Counted from the stretch's first letter, positions 1 through 6,241 are shown. The stretch is DNA of 7,685 nt from Lachnospiraceae bacterium (GCA_024689605.1 JAILDD010000073.1:1-7685); one strand, 5' to 3'. Program-made: numbers and translations. The notes: generated from the letters alone by a model not told the origin.

Positions 1-103
1 GGAGGAACTCTCCGCTACGGTAACTACACTTGCCGGCAGTGCAAGATCCATGCATGATGTTTCCACCAATCTTAATGATGAGGTAGGATTCTTTAAGATC
101 TGA
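1..103 (+). CDS. C-terminal tail of a methyl-accepting chemotaxis-type protein (partial)
   Basis: Only the last 33 codons are present, read from base 2 and ending in TGA at 101-103. The peptide begins EELSATVTTLAGSARSMHDV and ends GFFKI. A helical Leu/Ser/Thr-rich stretch followed by a Gly-Phe-Phe-Lys-Ile end is typical of the C-terminal end of chemotaxis receptors from clostridia, where the signalling coiled coil finishes. No NWETF-type CheR-docking pentapeptide is present. The start, sensor domain and membrane segments are outside the window, so the ligand cannot be known. A nested hairpin terminator follows about 60 nt downstream, so this gene ends its transcription unit. The family call rests on a short tail and is moderately secure. 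Confidence 0.65.
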   Translation, partial: EELSATVTTLAGSARSMHDVSTNLNDEVGFFKI

Positions 104-163
104 AGATTAATACCGGCCGGGAAATGGCAAAATCTATAATATAGTAAACGAATTTTGTTATTG

Positions 164-227
164 AGCTTTCGTGGCGGATAATGCCTGATTATCAGGCATT
201 TTCTGTTACGAAAGCTGTTTGTTTTTT
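164..227 (+). terminator. Nested-hairpin intrinsic terminator after the receptor gene
   Basis: A perfect 9-bp outer stem (AGCTTTCGT at 164-172 with ACGAAAGCT at 208-216) encloses a second perfect 9-bp hairpin (AATGCCTGA at 180-188, loop TTA, TCAGGCATT at 192-200). The outer right arm runs straight into a T-rich tract (GTTTGTTTTTT, 217-227). It lies about 60 nt after the receptor stop codon and ahead of the next promoter, the expected place for a Rho-independent terminator. Confidence 0.75.
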
Positions 228-338
228 GGGGCGGGATTCTTTAATCCTTGAATGAAATTGGAGGTGAGAAGAATGATCCCTGTTGCCGGCTTTGTGTCCA
301 GATTGTTTTAATTCATCCTTAATGTGTCCGAAAATGTC
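228..338. other. Intergenic spacer with no convincing gene
   Basis: Between the terminator and the next promoter there is no convincing gene. The only coding-like item is a 12-codon frame at 273-311 (MIPVAGFVSRLF) preceded by a good GGAGGTGAG at 260-268. A short helix (GGGAT near 234 with ATCCC near 276) would place its ATG in a bulge. The frame lies upstream of the 339-367 promoter, so it is not a leader peptide of that transcript. I see nothing else supportable. Confidence 0.4.
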
Positions 339-367
339 TTGAAATAAATACAAAATACGGATAAAAT
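339..367 (+). promoter_or_regulatory. Sigma-A-type promoter of the lipoprotein pair
   Basis: A TTGAAA -35 box (339-344) and a TAAAAT -10 box (362-367) are separated by exactly 17 bp. Transcription would begin near 374 and give a leader of about 100 nt before the ATG at 473. A weaker alternative lies just downstream (TTGTTT at 386-391, TATTAT at 407-412) with an unfavourable 15-bp spacer. Confidence 0.65.
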
Positions 368-394
368 CTCTGAGGTGCGTGGGGGTTGTTTCTT

Positions 395-406
395 TTTTGC
401 GCAAAA
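395..406. promoter_or_regulatory. Perfect 12-bp palindrome in the 5' leader, possible operator
   Basis: TTTTGCGCAAAA is a perfect palindrome placed about 20 bp downstream of the predicted transcription start of the lipoprotein pair. A repressor site here could act as a roadblock. It has no loop, so it is better explained as a protein-binding dyad than as an RNA hairpin. AT-rich palindromes of this size can also occur by chance. Confidence 0.3.
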
Positions 407-472
407 TATTATGACTTTCAGACAAATGAGATAACCGCGTAAATTTTATTTTGGTGAGTTGGGAGGAGATTG

Positions 473-1966
473 ATGAAAAAGAAAAGAATTGCGGCGCTTG
501 CATTGGCAGGTATCCTGTCTGTATCTCTGCTTGGCGGATGTATGGATGATGAAGACTGGGAAGATGAGACGGAATACGAAGAGGATTATGACGCCGAAGA
601 AGAGGGAGAAGAAGACGGCGAAGATGAAGGAGAAGGAGAGGTTTCAGAAGCTCCTGATCTTCAGTCATACGGTGAAGCCGGTGTGGTTGACGAAAGCCTT
701 CAGTATGGTAGCGGCGCTGTTTTGGGTGAAGCGGAGGGCTCAATTGATGACAACCCTACAAGAGCCGTAAGACGCAGTACTACACCTATCAATCAGACTG
801 TGAACACCATGCTGGATGGTACTCCGGTTCCGGCAGATTTTTATATGTATCGTAATACGCTTTCACCACAGTATCAGAAGGCTTATGACCAGATCTGTGC
901 GGGGCTGATGAATGGTGAGAGCTCTATAGTGATGTCTGTTGCAGTACCTGCGGATGATATCGCTGATGTGTACTGGTCTGTTGCATATGATCATCCTGAA
1001 CTGTTCTGGGTATCAGCAAGTATGAACTATAGATACAATAACAATGGCCTTGTTACCGAGATAACCCCCGCTTACTATCAGGGCAGCCCGTCTGAATTCA
1101 ACGCAGGTGTTGCGGAGAGTGTAGACCAGGCACTGGCAGATATGTGGGCGCTTGGCAGTGATATTGATAAGGTAAAGTATGCTCACGATTACCTGACAAG
1201 CACCATTGACTATACACATAATGATATGGATCAGAGCGCATACAGCGGATTTGTCTGGAAACAGACTGTCTGTGCGGGATATGCAAAATGCTTCCAGTAT
1301 ATGATGCATAAAATGGGGATCCCCTGTGCCGTACTGCTCGGAGATGCCGGAGAGGCTCATGCGTGGAACTTGCTGTATCTGGATGGCGATTACTATGTAA
1401 TGGATGTGACATGGGATGATCCTATAGGCAATCCTGCAAATACCTATTATTATAATTATTTCAATATTACAGATGGGGAAATATCAAAGGACCATACAAG
1501 AGGCAGCAGGGGGGATGATTTGAATATTTCGCTCAATCTTCCTATGGCTAATGGAACGGCATATAATTTCCAAAATTACTATAACGGCTCAGCTTATGGA
1601 ACCAATTTTGACGGTATAAACGGAGAACTGCCCGAACAGATCGAATATGAAGATTATGACGGATACGAGGGTGATGACCAGGATGATTATCAGGGTGATT
1701 ACGAAGATTATGACGACGATGGCAATCAGGATTATTATGAGTATTCCGATTATGGTGAAGACAGCGGCTGGTGGAATATGCTTGACAGCAGCTGGACACA
1801 GGACAGCTGGACCTATGATGATGAAGGATATTGGTATATCTATGATGAAGATACAGGATATATTTATCTTTACGTAGAAGAGGATGAATCCTTTGGTGCC
1901 ATGACAGAGGATCAGGAAACAATTTACTGGCTGGATAATGAAACCGGTGAATGGGTAGAACAGTAA
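473..1966 (+). CDS. Acidic surface lipoprotein with transglutaminase-like cysteine domain
   Basis: The predicted product is a 497-residue exported lipoprotein. The signal peptide ends in the lipobox LLGGC (lipidated Cys23). Residues 24-60 are almost all Asp/Glu, then comes an Arg-containing patch TRAVRRSTT (96-104). A folded region follows, with the DHPELFW motif common ahead of clostridial transglutaminase-like domains. The catalytic triad is readable: Cys267 (TVCAGYA), His296 (EAHAWN) and Asp311 (DVTWDDP), in the order and spacing of the Transglut_core family. Such domains act as thiol peptidases or transamidases; the substrate is not evident. From about residue 391 to the end the protein is an unusual Asp/Glu/Tyr/Trp/Gly-rich tail. 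I choose ATG473 over the in-frame TTG at 470 because GGAGG (462-466) then sits 6 nt upstream instead of 3. The C11 lipoprotein gene starts 36 nt downstream with no terminator between them, so an operon is likely. Confidence 0.88.
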   Translation: MKKKRIAALALAGILSVSLLGGCMDDEDWEDETEYEEDYDAEEEGEEDGEDEGEGEVSEAPDLQSYGEAGVVDESLQYGSGAVLGEAEGSIDDNPTRAVRRSTTPINQTVNTMLDGTPVPADFYMYRNTLSPQYQKAYDQICAGLMNGESSIVMSVAVPADDIADVYWSVAYDHPELFWVSASMNYRYNNNGLVTEITPAYYQGSPSEFNAGVAESVDQALADMWALGSDIDKVKYAHDYLTSTIDYTHNDMDQSAYSGFVWKQTVCAGYAKCFQYMMHKMGIPCAVLLGDAGEAHAWNLLYLDGDYYVMDVTWDDPIGNPANTYYYNYFNITDGEISKDHTRGSRGDDLNISLNLPMANGTAYNFQNYYNGSAYGTNFDGINGELPEQIEYEDYDGYEGDDQDDYQGDYEDYDDDGNQDYYEYSDYGEDSGWWNMLDSSWTQDSWTYDDEGYWYIYDEDTGYIYLYVEEDESFGAMTEDQETIYWLDNETGEWVEQ

Positions 1967-2002
1967 CGTAAAATAGCATTTTATGAGAAAGAGTGAAGGA
2001 AT

Positions 2003-4195
2003 ATGAAAAAAAGATTATTTGCACTTATGCTTTCAGGGATTCTGACCATGTCTTTTTTATCGGGCTGTTCCGATGAAGACTGGGATGAAGAATACGAAGA
2101 TTATGAAGAGGAGTATGAGGAAGGTTCCGAGGAGGAAAACGGAGAGGACGAGCAGGATAAGCAGGATACTTCCGGACAGAATGTTTCCGGGGGAGGTGTA
2201 CGCGGAATACAGATGTCAGTAGGAAGTTCTGACGGAGAGCTTAGCATCACCCGTGCTGAGTCAACTGCAGAGCCTGTTATGGGAGATGAGGGTGTCTGGA
2301 CGATATTTGTATATCTGTGCGGAACCGACCTTGAATCATTTAACGGAATGGGAACTGCCGATTTCGAGGAAATGATGAATTCAAAACAAAGCGATAATGT
2401 GCGCTTTGTAGTTCAGACCGGCGGTACCGAAGAATGGTTTACCGATGAGGTGGACAGTGAGTCTATACAGCGTTTCGTGGTGACTTCCGGAAATATGGAG
2501 ATGGTGGATGAAACCGGCGAAGCAGGAATGGGCAAGCCGGGTACACTTGGCGAATTCCTTGAGTGGGGCACGACAAATTACGCTTCAGAGCACATGGGAC
2601 TTATACTTTGGAACCACGGCGGCGGAAGTATTACCGGTGTCTGCTTTGACGAAAAGGATAATGCTGATTCACTGAGCCTTGCTGAACTGGATGAAGCTCT
2701 GTACGAAGGATATAATGCGAGCGGCAGGAAGTTCGATTTCATCGGCTTTGATGCATGTCTTATGGGTACAGTTGAAACGGCAAATATACTTGCTACTTAT
2801 GCTGACTATATGTATGGTTCTGAAGAAACCGAGCCGGGAAGCGGCTGGGATTATGCAGAGATCGGAAGCTATCTTGCAGATAATCCGTCAGCAGACGGTG
2901 CGGAGCTTGGAAAAGTCGTATGCGACAGTTTCCTTGCAGCCTGCGCAGCACAGAATGATGATGATCTGACTACTCTTTCGGTAATAGATCTTTCCAAGAT
3001 GGATGATTTCCTTGTAAACTTCAATACATTTGCAAAAGAAATGTATGAAGCCGGAGAAGATGATTCCAACAGGGCACAGATCGTCAGGGGCATTGAGGCT
3101 GCAGATAACTTTGGTGGTAATAATAAGACTGAAGGCTATACCAACATGGTAGATATGGGCGGCATCATCGAGGCAGGTGATGGATATGCGGACAGTGCCC
3201 AGGCAGCCAGACAGGCTTTGGACAGTGTCGTACTTTATTCCGTAACCGGTTCCACACATGAAGGGGCATCAGGACTGGCAATGTATTATCCGCTCAGTAT
3301 AGAAGGTTCTAACGAACTTGGCATATTCGGACAGGTCTGCATAAGCCCGTATTACCTTGCGTTCATTGACAGGCAGAATCAGTCCGGTGCAGGTACGCTT
3401 CCTGAAGAAGGTTATGATGACAGTGGACTTTACGGTGATGATGGCGACTGGACGTATGGTGAGAATGAAGATGACGGATACTGGGATTATATGGATGATT
3501 ATGAGCAGACCGGAGAAAGCCAGTATATTACTTTTGCGGTAGAGCCTGCTCTTGACGAGAACGGAACATATATGTTCCAGCTCGATGAGAACGGATATAA
3601 TAACGCAGCTTCTGTAAGCGCTCTTATATATGCGGTTACAGAAGATGAAGAGTCCATGATAGAGCTGGGAGAGACCATTGATGTAAATGCTGACTGGGAT
3701 ACAGGTGTGTTCGAGGATTATTTCGACGGTTCATGGCTTTCTCTTCCCGATGGACAGACTTTGGCTATTTATATCGCAGACTCCTCAGATGATTATGTGG
3801 TTTATACATCGCCCATAAAATTAAACGGTAAGGAAACCAATCTCAGATTTAAACAGTATTATGCAGATGGTACTGTTGAAATAGAGGGTGCATGGGAAGG
3901 TATCGATGAGAACGGTGCCGCTGCCAGAGACGTAGTTAAGCTTAAGGATGGAGATGTGATCGTTCCTATCTATTATGCATACAGTATAGAAGGTGATGAT
4001 GAATTTGCATATGAAGGTGAGGAATTCACAGTATCAGGAACGACTGAAATAACATACGGTCCCATGTTCAGCGCTGATTATCTGTATGCATTCTGCATTG
4101 ATGATATTTACGGTGACTATCTGGTAACAGAGCCGGTTATGTTCAACGTGGATGATAATGGTGACCTCTCATTCTATGTTGATGAAGAGGAGTGA
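2003..4195 (+). CDS. Clostripain-family (C11) cysteine peptidase lipoprotein
   Basis: The predicted product is a 730-residue lipoprotein. The signal peptide ends FLSGC (Cys22), and an acidic linker (about 23-55) closely resembles that of the upstream gene (both have DEDW just after the lipid Cys). The peptidase C11 domain starts near Trp99 (WTIFVYLCGTDLES) and runs to about residue 455. His205 in WNHGGG and Cys252 in FDACLM form the catalytic dyad. Asp250, two residues before the Cys, fits the acidic S1 pocket that gives this family Arg/Lys specificity. A Thr-Arg motif (T83-R84) precedes the catalytic domain and could be a maturation cut site. Residues about 468-504 form an acidic Trp/Tyr-rich insert, followed by a beta-rich C-terminal region of about 225 residues I cannot name. 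The ribosome site (GTGAAGGA, 1993-2000) is weak and close to the ATG, suggesting coupling to the upstream gene. Family assignment is firm; physiological substrates are unknown. Confidence 0.92.
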   Translation: MKKRLFALMLSGILTMSFLSGCSDEDWDEEYEDYEEEYEEGSEEENGEDEQDKQDTSGQNVSGGGVRGIQMSVGSSDGELSITRAESTAEPVMGDEGVWTIFVYLCGTDLESFNGMGTADFEEMMNSKQSDNVRFVVQTGGTEEWFTDEVDSESIQRFVVTSGNMEMVDETGEAGMGKPGTLGEFLEWGTTNYASEHMGLILWNHGGGSITGVCFDEKDNADSLSLAELDEALYEGYNASGRKFDFIGFDACLMGTVETANILATYADYMYGSEETEPGSGWDYAEIGSYLADNPSADGAELGKVVCDSFLAACAAQNDDDLTTLSVIDLSKMDDFLVNFNTFAKEMYEAGEDDSNRAQIVRGIEAADNFGGNNKTEGYTNMVDMGGIIEAGDGYADSAQAARQALDSVVLYSVTGSTHEGASGLAMYYPLSIEGSNELGIFGQVCISPYYLAFIDRQNQSGAGTLPEEGYDDSGLYGDDGDWTYGENEDDGYWDYMDDYEQTGESQYITFAVEPALDENGTYMFQLDENGYNNAASVSALIYAVTEDEESMIELGETIDVNADWDTGVFEDYFDGSWLSLPDGQTLAIYIADSSDDYVVYTSPIKLNGKETNLRFKQYYADGTVEIEGAWEGIDENGAAARDVVKLKDGDVIVPIYYAYSIEGDDEFAYEGEEFTVSGTTEITYGPMFSADYLYAFCIDDIYGDYLVTEPVMFNVDDNGDLSFYVDEEE

Positions 4196-4300
4196 ACACC
4201 AGTCTGATGCGATTTTGCTGAAGCAGACTGAGTACCTGCCCGAAGAGGGCTTTGCTGAAGCGGATGGAGCACCAGCCTGAAGCGGCCGTTGCTGAAGCAG
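4179..4300 (+). repeat. Degenerate 36-37 bp tandem repeat at the 3' end of the C11 gene
   Basis: TTGCTGAAGC(A/G)G recurs at 4215, 4252 and 4289, exactly 37 bp apart. A diverged copy begins at 4179 (TTGATGAAGAGG), inside the last codons of the C11 gene. By hand, the units starting at 4215 and 4252 match at about 29 of 37 positions; the 4289 unit matches only over its first 12 bases. CCTGCCCG at 4235-4242 and CGGGCAGG at 4307-4314 are perfect complements, so the transcript could fold across the array. The copies are contiguous with no spacers. The region is visibly more GC-rich than its neighbours. Confidence 0.7.
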
Positions 4301-4325
4301 GTTCTGCGGGCAGGCGCTGCATCGG

Positions 4326-4349
4326 ATTTTCCTGTTGACACAGGAAAAT
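4326..4349. promoter_or_regulatory. Perfect 10-bp inverted repeat overlapping the rplM -35 box
   Basis: ATTTTCCTGT (4326-4335) and ACAGGAAAAT (4340-4349) are perfect complements around a 4-nt loop TGAC. In an incoming C11 transcript this would fold as a hairpin, the only simple one between the C11 gene and rplM, but a run of T residues is lacking so termination would be poor. In DNA the dyad covers the whole -35 box of the rplM promoter and could be a regulator site. Confidence 0.5.
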
Positions 4350-4363
4350 TTAAGTAATATAAT
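4335..4363 (+). promoter_or_regulatory. Perfect-consensus sigma-A promoter for rplM-rpsI
   Basis: TTGACA (4335-4340) and TATAAT (4358-4363) are separated by 17 bp, an exact match to the housekeeping consensus, as expected for a ribosomal protein operon. Transcription should start near 4370 and give a leader of about 140 nt. Confidence 0.88.
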
Positions 4364-4369
4364 TTCACA

Positions 4370-4498
4370 TTGTGGCGGCTTGTGGATTGCTATATCGGGA
4401 TCAGCACTCACGATATGCGTCCATAATCGTTCAGATAGACTGAGTATGTGCCCGGACATCACATGCGATAGTCATAGCAGTATTTTAAGCGTTGTTTT
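4370..4498 (+). promoter_or_regulatory. Structured 5' leader of rplM, candidate L13 autoregulatory element
   Basis: The leader contains an irregular hairpin: GACT (4438-4441) pairs with AGTC (4470-4473), a GA/GAT internal loop follows, then GTATGTG (4444-4450) pairs with CACATGC (4460-4466) around a 9-nt loop. A second helix pairs ATATCG (4392-4397) with CGATAT (4411-4416). Leaders in which L13 controls its own operon are known in Firmicutes (the Rfam L13 leader family). I see structure and position that fit but cannot confirm a match to that family. Together with the promoter and the repeat array, this accounts for the gene-free stretch before rplM. Confidence 0.45.
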
Positions 4499-4511
4499 GG
4501 AGGTAATATCA

Positions 4512-4940
4512 ATGAAGACTTATTTAGCTAAAGCTTCAACGGTAGAGAGAAAGTGGTATGTCGTTGATGCAACCGGCTGCACATTGGGACGTCTTTCCAG
4601 TGAGATCGCAAAGGTTCTTCGCGGAAAGAATAAGCCGACCTATACACCGGGGGTTGATACCGGTGACTATGTAATAGTAGTAAATGCAGAGAAGATTAAA
4701 GTTACAGGTAAGAAGCTTGATGACAAGATCTACTATACACATTCCGATTATGTAGGCGGACTCAAGAGCCAGACTCTCAGAGAGAAGCTTGCAAAGAAAC
4801 CCGAAGATGTTATCGAGCATGCTGTAAAGGGAATGCTTCCTAACGGACCTCTTGGTGATGCAATGGGCAAGAAGCTCTTTGTTTATGCAGGTCCTGACCA
4901 TAAGCATGCGGCACAGAAGCCTGAAGAGCTTAAGTTCTAA
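4512..4940 (+). CDS. rplM: 50S ribosomal protein L13
   Basis: The 142-residue product is the usual length for bacterial L13, an early-assembling protein of the large ribosomal subunit that binds 23S rRNA. The sequence is unmistakable: it opens [20 protein letters not shown], continues with [18 protein letters not shown] and the [20 protein letters not shown] core, has [20 protein letters not shown], and ends PEELKF. GGAGGT (4499-4504) lies 7 nt before ATG4512. An open frame continues upstream to 4335 but falls in the promoter and leader and is not part of the protein. rpsI follows 15 nt later with its own ribosome site, the conserved rplM-rpsI operon arrangement. Confidence 0.98.
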   Translation: MKTYLAKASTVERKWYVVDATGCTLGRLSSEIAKVLRGKNKPTYTPGVDTGDYVIVVNAEKIKVTGKKLDDKIYYTHSDYVGGLKSQTLREKLAKKPEDVIEHAVKGMLPNGPLGDAMGKKLFVYAGPDHKHAAQKPEELKF

Positions 4941-4955
4941 TCGGAGGATAATAAA

Positions 4956-5357
4956 ATGGCAAAGAAATCAGTTCAGAAGTATTACGGAACAGGCAGAAGA
5001 AAGAGCTCTGTCGCAAGAGTATATCTTATGCCCGGCAGCGGAAATATAACCGTTAACAAGAGAAGCCTTGACGAGTATTTCGGTCTTGAGACACTCAAGG
5101 TTATCGTTAAGCAGCCTCTTGCAGCAATCGATGCAGAAGGTAAGTTTGATGTAGTCATTAACGTTAAGGGCGGCGGTTACACAGGACAGGCCGGAGCAAT
5201 CCGTCACGGTATCGCAAGAGCTCTTTGCGAGGAGGATGCAGAAAACAGACCTGCTCTCAAGAAGGCAGGCTTCCTTACCAGAGATCCTCGTATGAAGGAA
5301 AGAAAGAAATACGGTCTCAAGGCTGCGAGACGTGCACCTCAGTTCTCAAAGAGATAA
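4956..5357 (+). CDS. rpsI: 30S ribosomal protein S9
   Basis: The 133-residue product is S9 of the small ribosomal subunit, whose basic C-terminal tail reaches the P-site tRNA. Diagnostic segments are [20 protein letters not shown] near the N terminus, [19 protein letters not shown] in the middle, and [20 protein letters not shown] before the invariant-type end QFSKR. Length is normal for the family. GGAGG (4943-4947) sits 8 nt before ATG4956. Two stop codons follow in tandem (5355-5360), and a strong terminator begins about 30 nt later, so the operon contains only rplM and rpsI. Confidence 0.98.
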   Translation: MAKKSVQKYYGTGRRKSSVARVYLMPGSGNITVNKRSLDEYFGLETLKVIVKQPLAAIDAEGKFDVVINVKGGGYTGQAGAIRHGIARALCEEDAENRPALKKAGFLTRDPRMKERKKYGLKAARRAPQFSKR

Positions 5358-5386
5358 TAATTATCTGCGAATATGGATCCAAAGGG

Positions 5387-5426
5387 ACAGCTGCTGCAAG
5401 CTTGCTTGCGGGCAGCTGTTTTTTTT
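5387..5426 (+). terminator. Strong intrinsic terminator of rplM-rpsI
   Basis: ACAGCTGC (5387-5394) pairs with GCAGCTGT (5412-5419), and an inner GCAAG/CTTGC stem closes a CTTG loop. Eight consecutive T residues follow (5419-5426). A further perfect 8-bp pair (CGAATATG at 5368-5375, CATATTCG at 5430-5437) flanks the whole structure, including the T tract. Confidence 0.92.
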
Positions 5427-5437
5427 GTTCATATTCG

Positions 5438-5621
5438 TTGGATTGCAAGATAAGATCCGTTCTATAAAACACGCTGGTTTCCGGGGTTTTTCTTTTGGAC
5501 GATAAGCTGTCAAGCGGCTGCAGCGTTTTCGTGAGCCACCGTTTGACGGCCAACGGACATCGGGCAGGCTTTGTAAGCCGGGTGAAAAATCGGTATTAGT
5601 TCCGGAATGACGAAAAATAGC
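5438..5621. other. Intergenic region without a recognisable gene
   Basis: No frame with a ribosome site and coding character is visible. The stretch is moderately GC-rich and contains small hairpins, for example GGCTT (5567-5571) with AAGCC (5575-5579) around TGT, CCGT/ACGG near 5540-5549, and the palindrome GCTGCAGC near 5516-5523. It could hold a small RNA, but I see no promoter-terminator pair that would support one. Confidence 0.4.
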
Positions 5622-5650
5622 TTGTTTATACTTTCACAAAGTCATATACT
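5622..5650 (+). promoter_or_regulatory. Promoter of the padR-hydrolase unit
   Basis: TTGTTT (5622-5627) and TATACT (5645-5650) are separated by 17 bp, a reasonable sigma-A promoter with an imperfect -35 box. Transcription should start near 5657, inside the tandem repeat described next. Confidence 0.65.
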
Positions 5651-5678
5651 ATCAAATAGATATATCAAACAGATATAT
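5650..5678. promoter_or_regulatory. Tandem dyad repeat at the padR promoter, likely PadR operator
   Basis: Two contiguous 13-bp direct repeats read TATCAAATAGATA (5650-5662) and TATCAAACAGATA (5663-5675), differing at one base. Each is itself a dyad (TATC-N5-GATA); in the second the arms extend to ATATATC/GATATAT (5660-5678). The array begins at the last base of the -10 box and covers the start site, the expected position for a repressor. PadR proteins commonly repress their own gene through AT-rich dyads. Confidence 0.6.
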
Positions 5679-5692
5679 ATTAGGAGGATGAT

Positions 5693-6241
5693 ATGGCACG
5701 TGAAAGAAAAATAGATATGGTGATTCTGGGACTTCTTGGTCATGAGGATTTAACCGGGTATGATATAAAAAAGCGAATCGATGGAGCAGTCAGCTTCTTC
5801 TGGAAGGGAAGTTTCGGAAACATATATCCGGCTCTGAAGGATATGGAAAGTTGTGGGATGATCACAAAGAGCGATAAATCTGTGGGCGGACGTGAAAGGA
5901 CCTCTTACCATATCACACAAAGCGGAAGGGATGCGCTTAAAGACTGGCTCAAAGAAGATCAAGTGAGCAATGAGCTTAAATATGAGACACTTTTAAAACT
6001 TTTTTTTGGTGGAGCTGAAAGCAGAGAAGCTTCGATTCATAACATAGAAGTATTTGAAGAACAGATACAGAAGGACCTGAAAGTGCTGAAGACATATAGT
6101 GAGAACTTGAAGAATGCGCCAGATGAAGAAGATCATATCTATTATTTGCTTACAGTTTCCTTTGGAATCGAAACCTATGAAGCGTATCTGAAATGGTGTG
6201 CCAAGGCCAAAAAACAGCTGAAGCAAAGAGGCGGAAAATAA
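5693..6241 (+). CDS. PadR-family transcriptional regulator
   Basis: The 182-residue product is a cytoplasmic DNA-binding regulator. Residues about 8-85 form the PadR winged helix: ILGLLGHEDLTGYDIKKRI, then FGNIYPALKDMESCGMIT, a wing with GGRERTSYHIT, and SGRDALKDWL. Residues about 95-178 form the mainly helical C-terminal dimerisation and ligand region typical of PadR proteins with the Vir_act_alpha_C domain. Proteins of this type usually repress a neighbouring gene until a small hydrophobic or phenolic ligand binds; the ligand here is unknown. GGAGG (5683-5687) lies 5 nt before ATG5693, and a tandem dyad covers the transcription start, which points to self-repression. The hydrolase gene begins 4 nt after the stop, making it the obvious co-regulated target. 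Confidence 0.93.
   Translation: MARERKIDMVILGLLGHEDLTGYDIKKRIDGAVSFFWKGSFGNIYPALKDMESCGMITKSDKSVGGRERTSYHITQSGRDALKDWLKEDQVSNELKYETLLKLFFGGAESREASIHNIEVFEEQIQKDLKVLKTYSENLKNAPDEEDHIYYLLTVSFGIETYEAYLKWCAKAKKQLKQRGGK

Noticed and set aside
273..311. 12-codon frame with a good ribosome site (MIPVAGFVSRLF)
   Set aside because: Very short, with no convincing promoter of its own, and upstream of the next gene's start site, so not a leader peptide of that transcript. A TTGTTA-16-GATAAT pair at 155-182 might drive it but overlaps the terminator.
470..472. TTG start one codon before the ATG of the first lipoprotein
   Set aside because: The ATG at 473 has better spacing from GGAGG and is the stronger start codon.
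192..743. Reverse-strand open frame of 183 codons
   Set aside because: It overlaps the terminator, promoter and acidic leader of the first lipoprotein, has no ribosome site, and its His/Leu/Arg-rich composition is what the complement of Asp/Glu codons gives.
1969..1983. TAAAAT/ATTTTA dyad between the two lipoprotein genes as a terminator
   Set aside because: Only six A-T pairs, with no GC-rich stem and no T tract; it would not stop transcription.
4179..4300. CRISPR array
   Set aside because: The units are contiguous and degenerate with no unique spacers, and no cas genes are present.
4169..4462. Reverse-strand frames across the tandem repeat
   Set aside because: Composition follows the GC-rich repeat and promoter DNA; no ribosome site and no recognisable protein.
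4335..4511. Upstream in-frame extension of rplM giving a 201-residue protein
   Set aside because: It covers the consensus promoter and leader; L13 normally starts at the MKTY-type sequence, which has its own GGAGGT.
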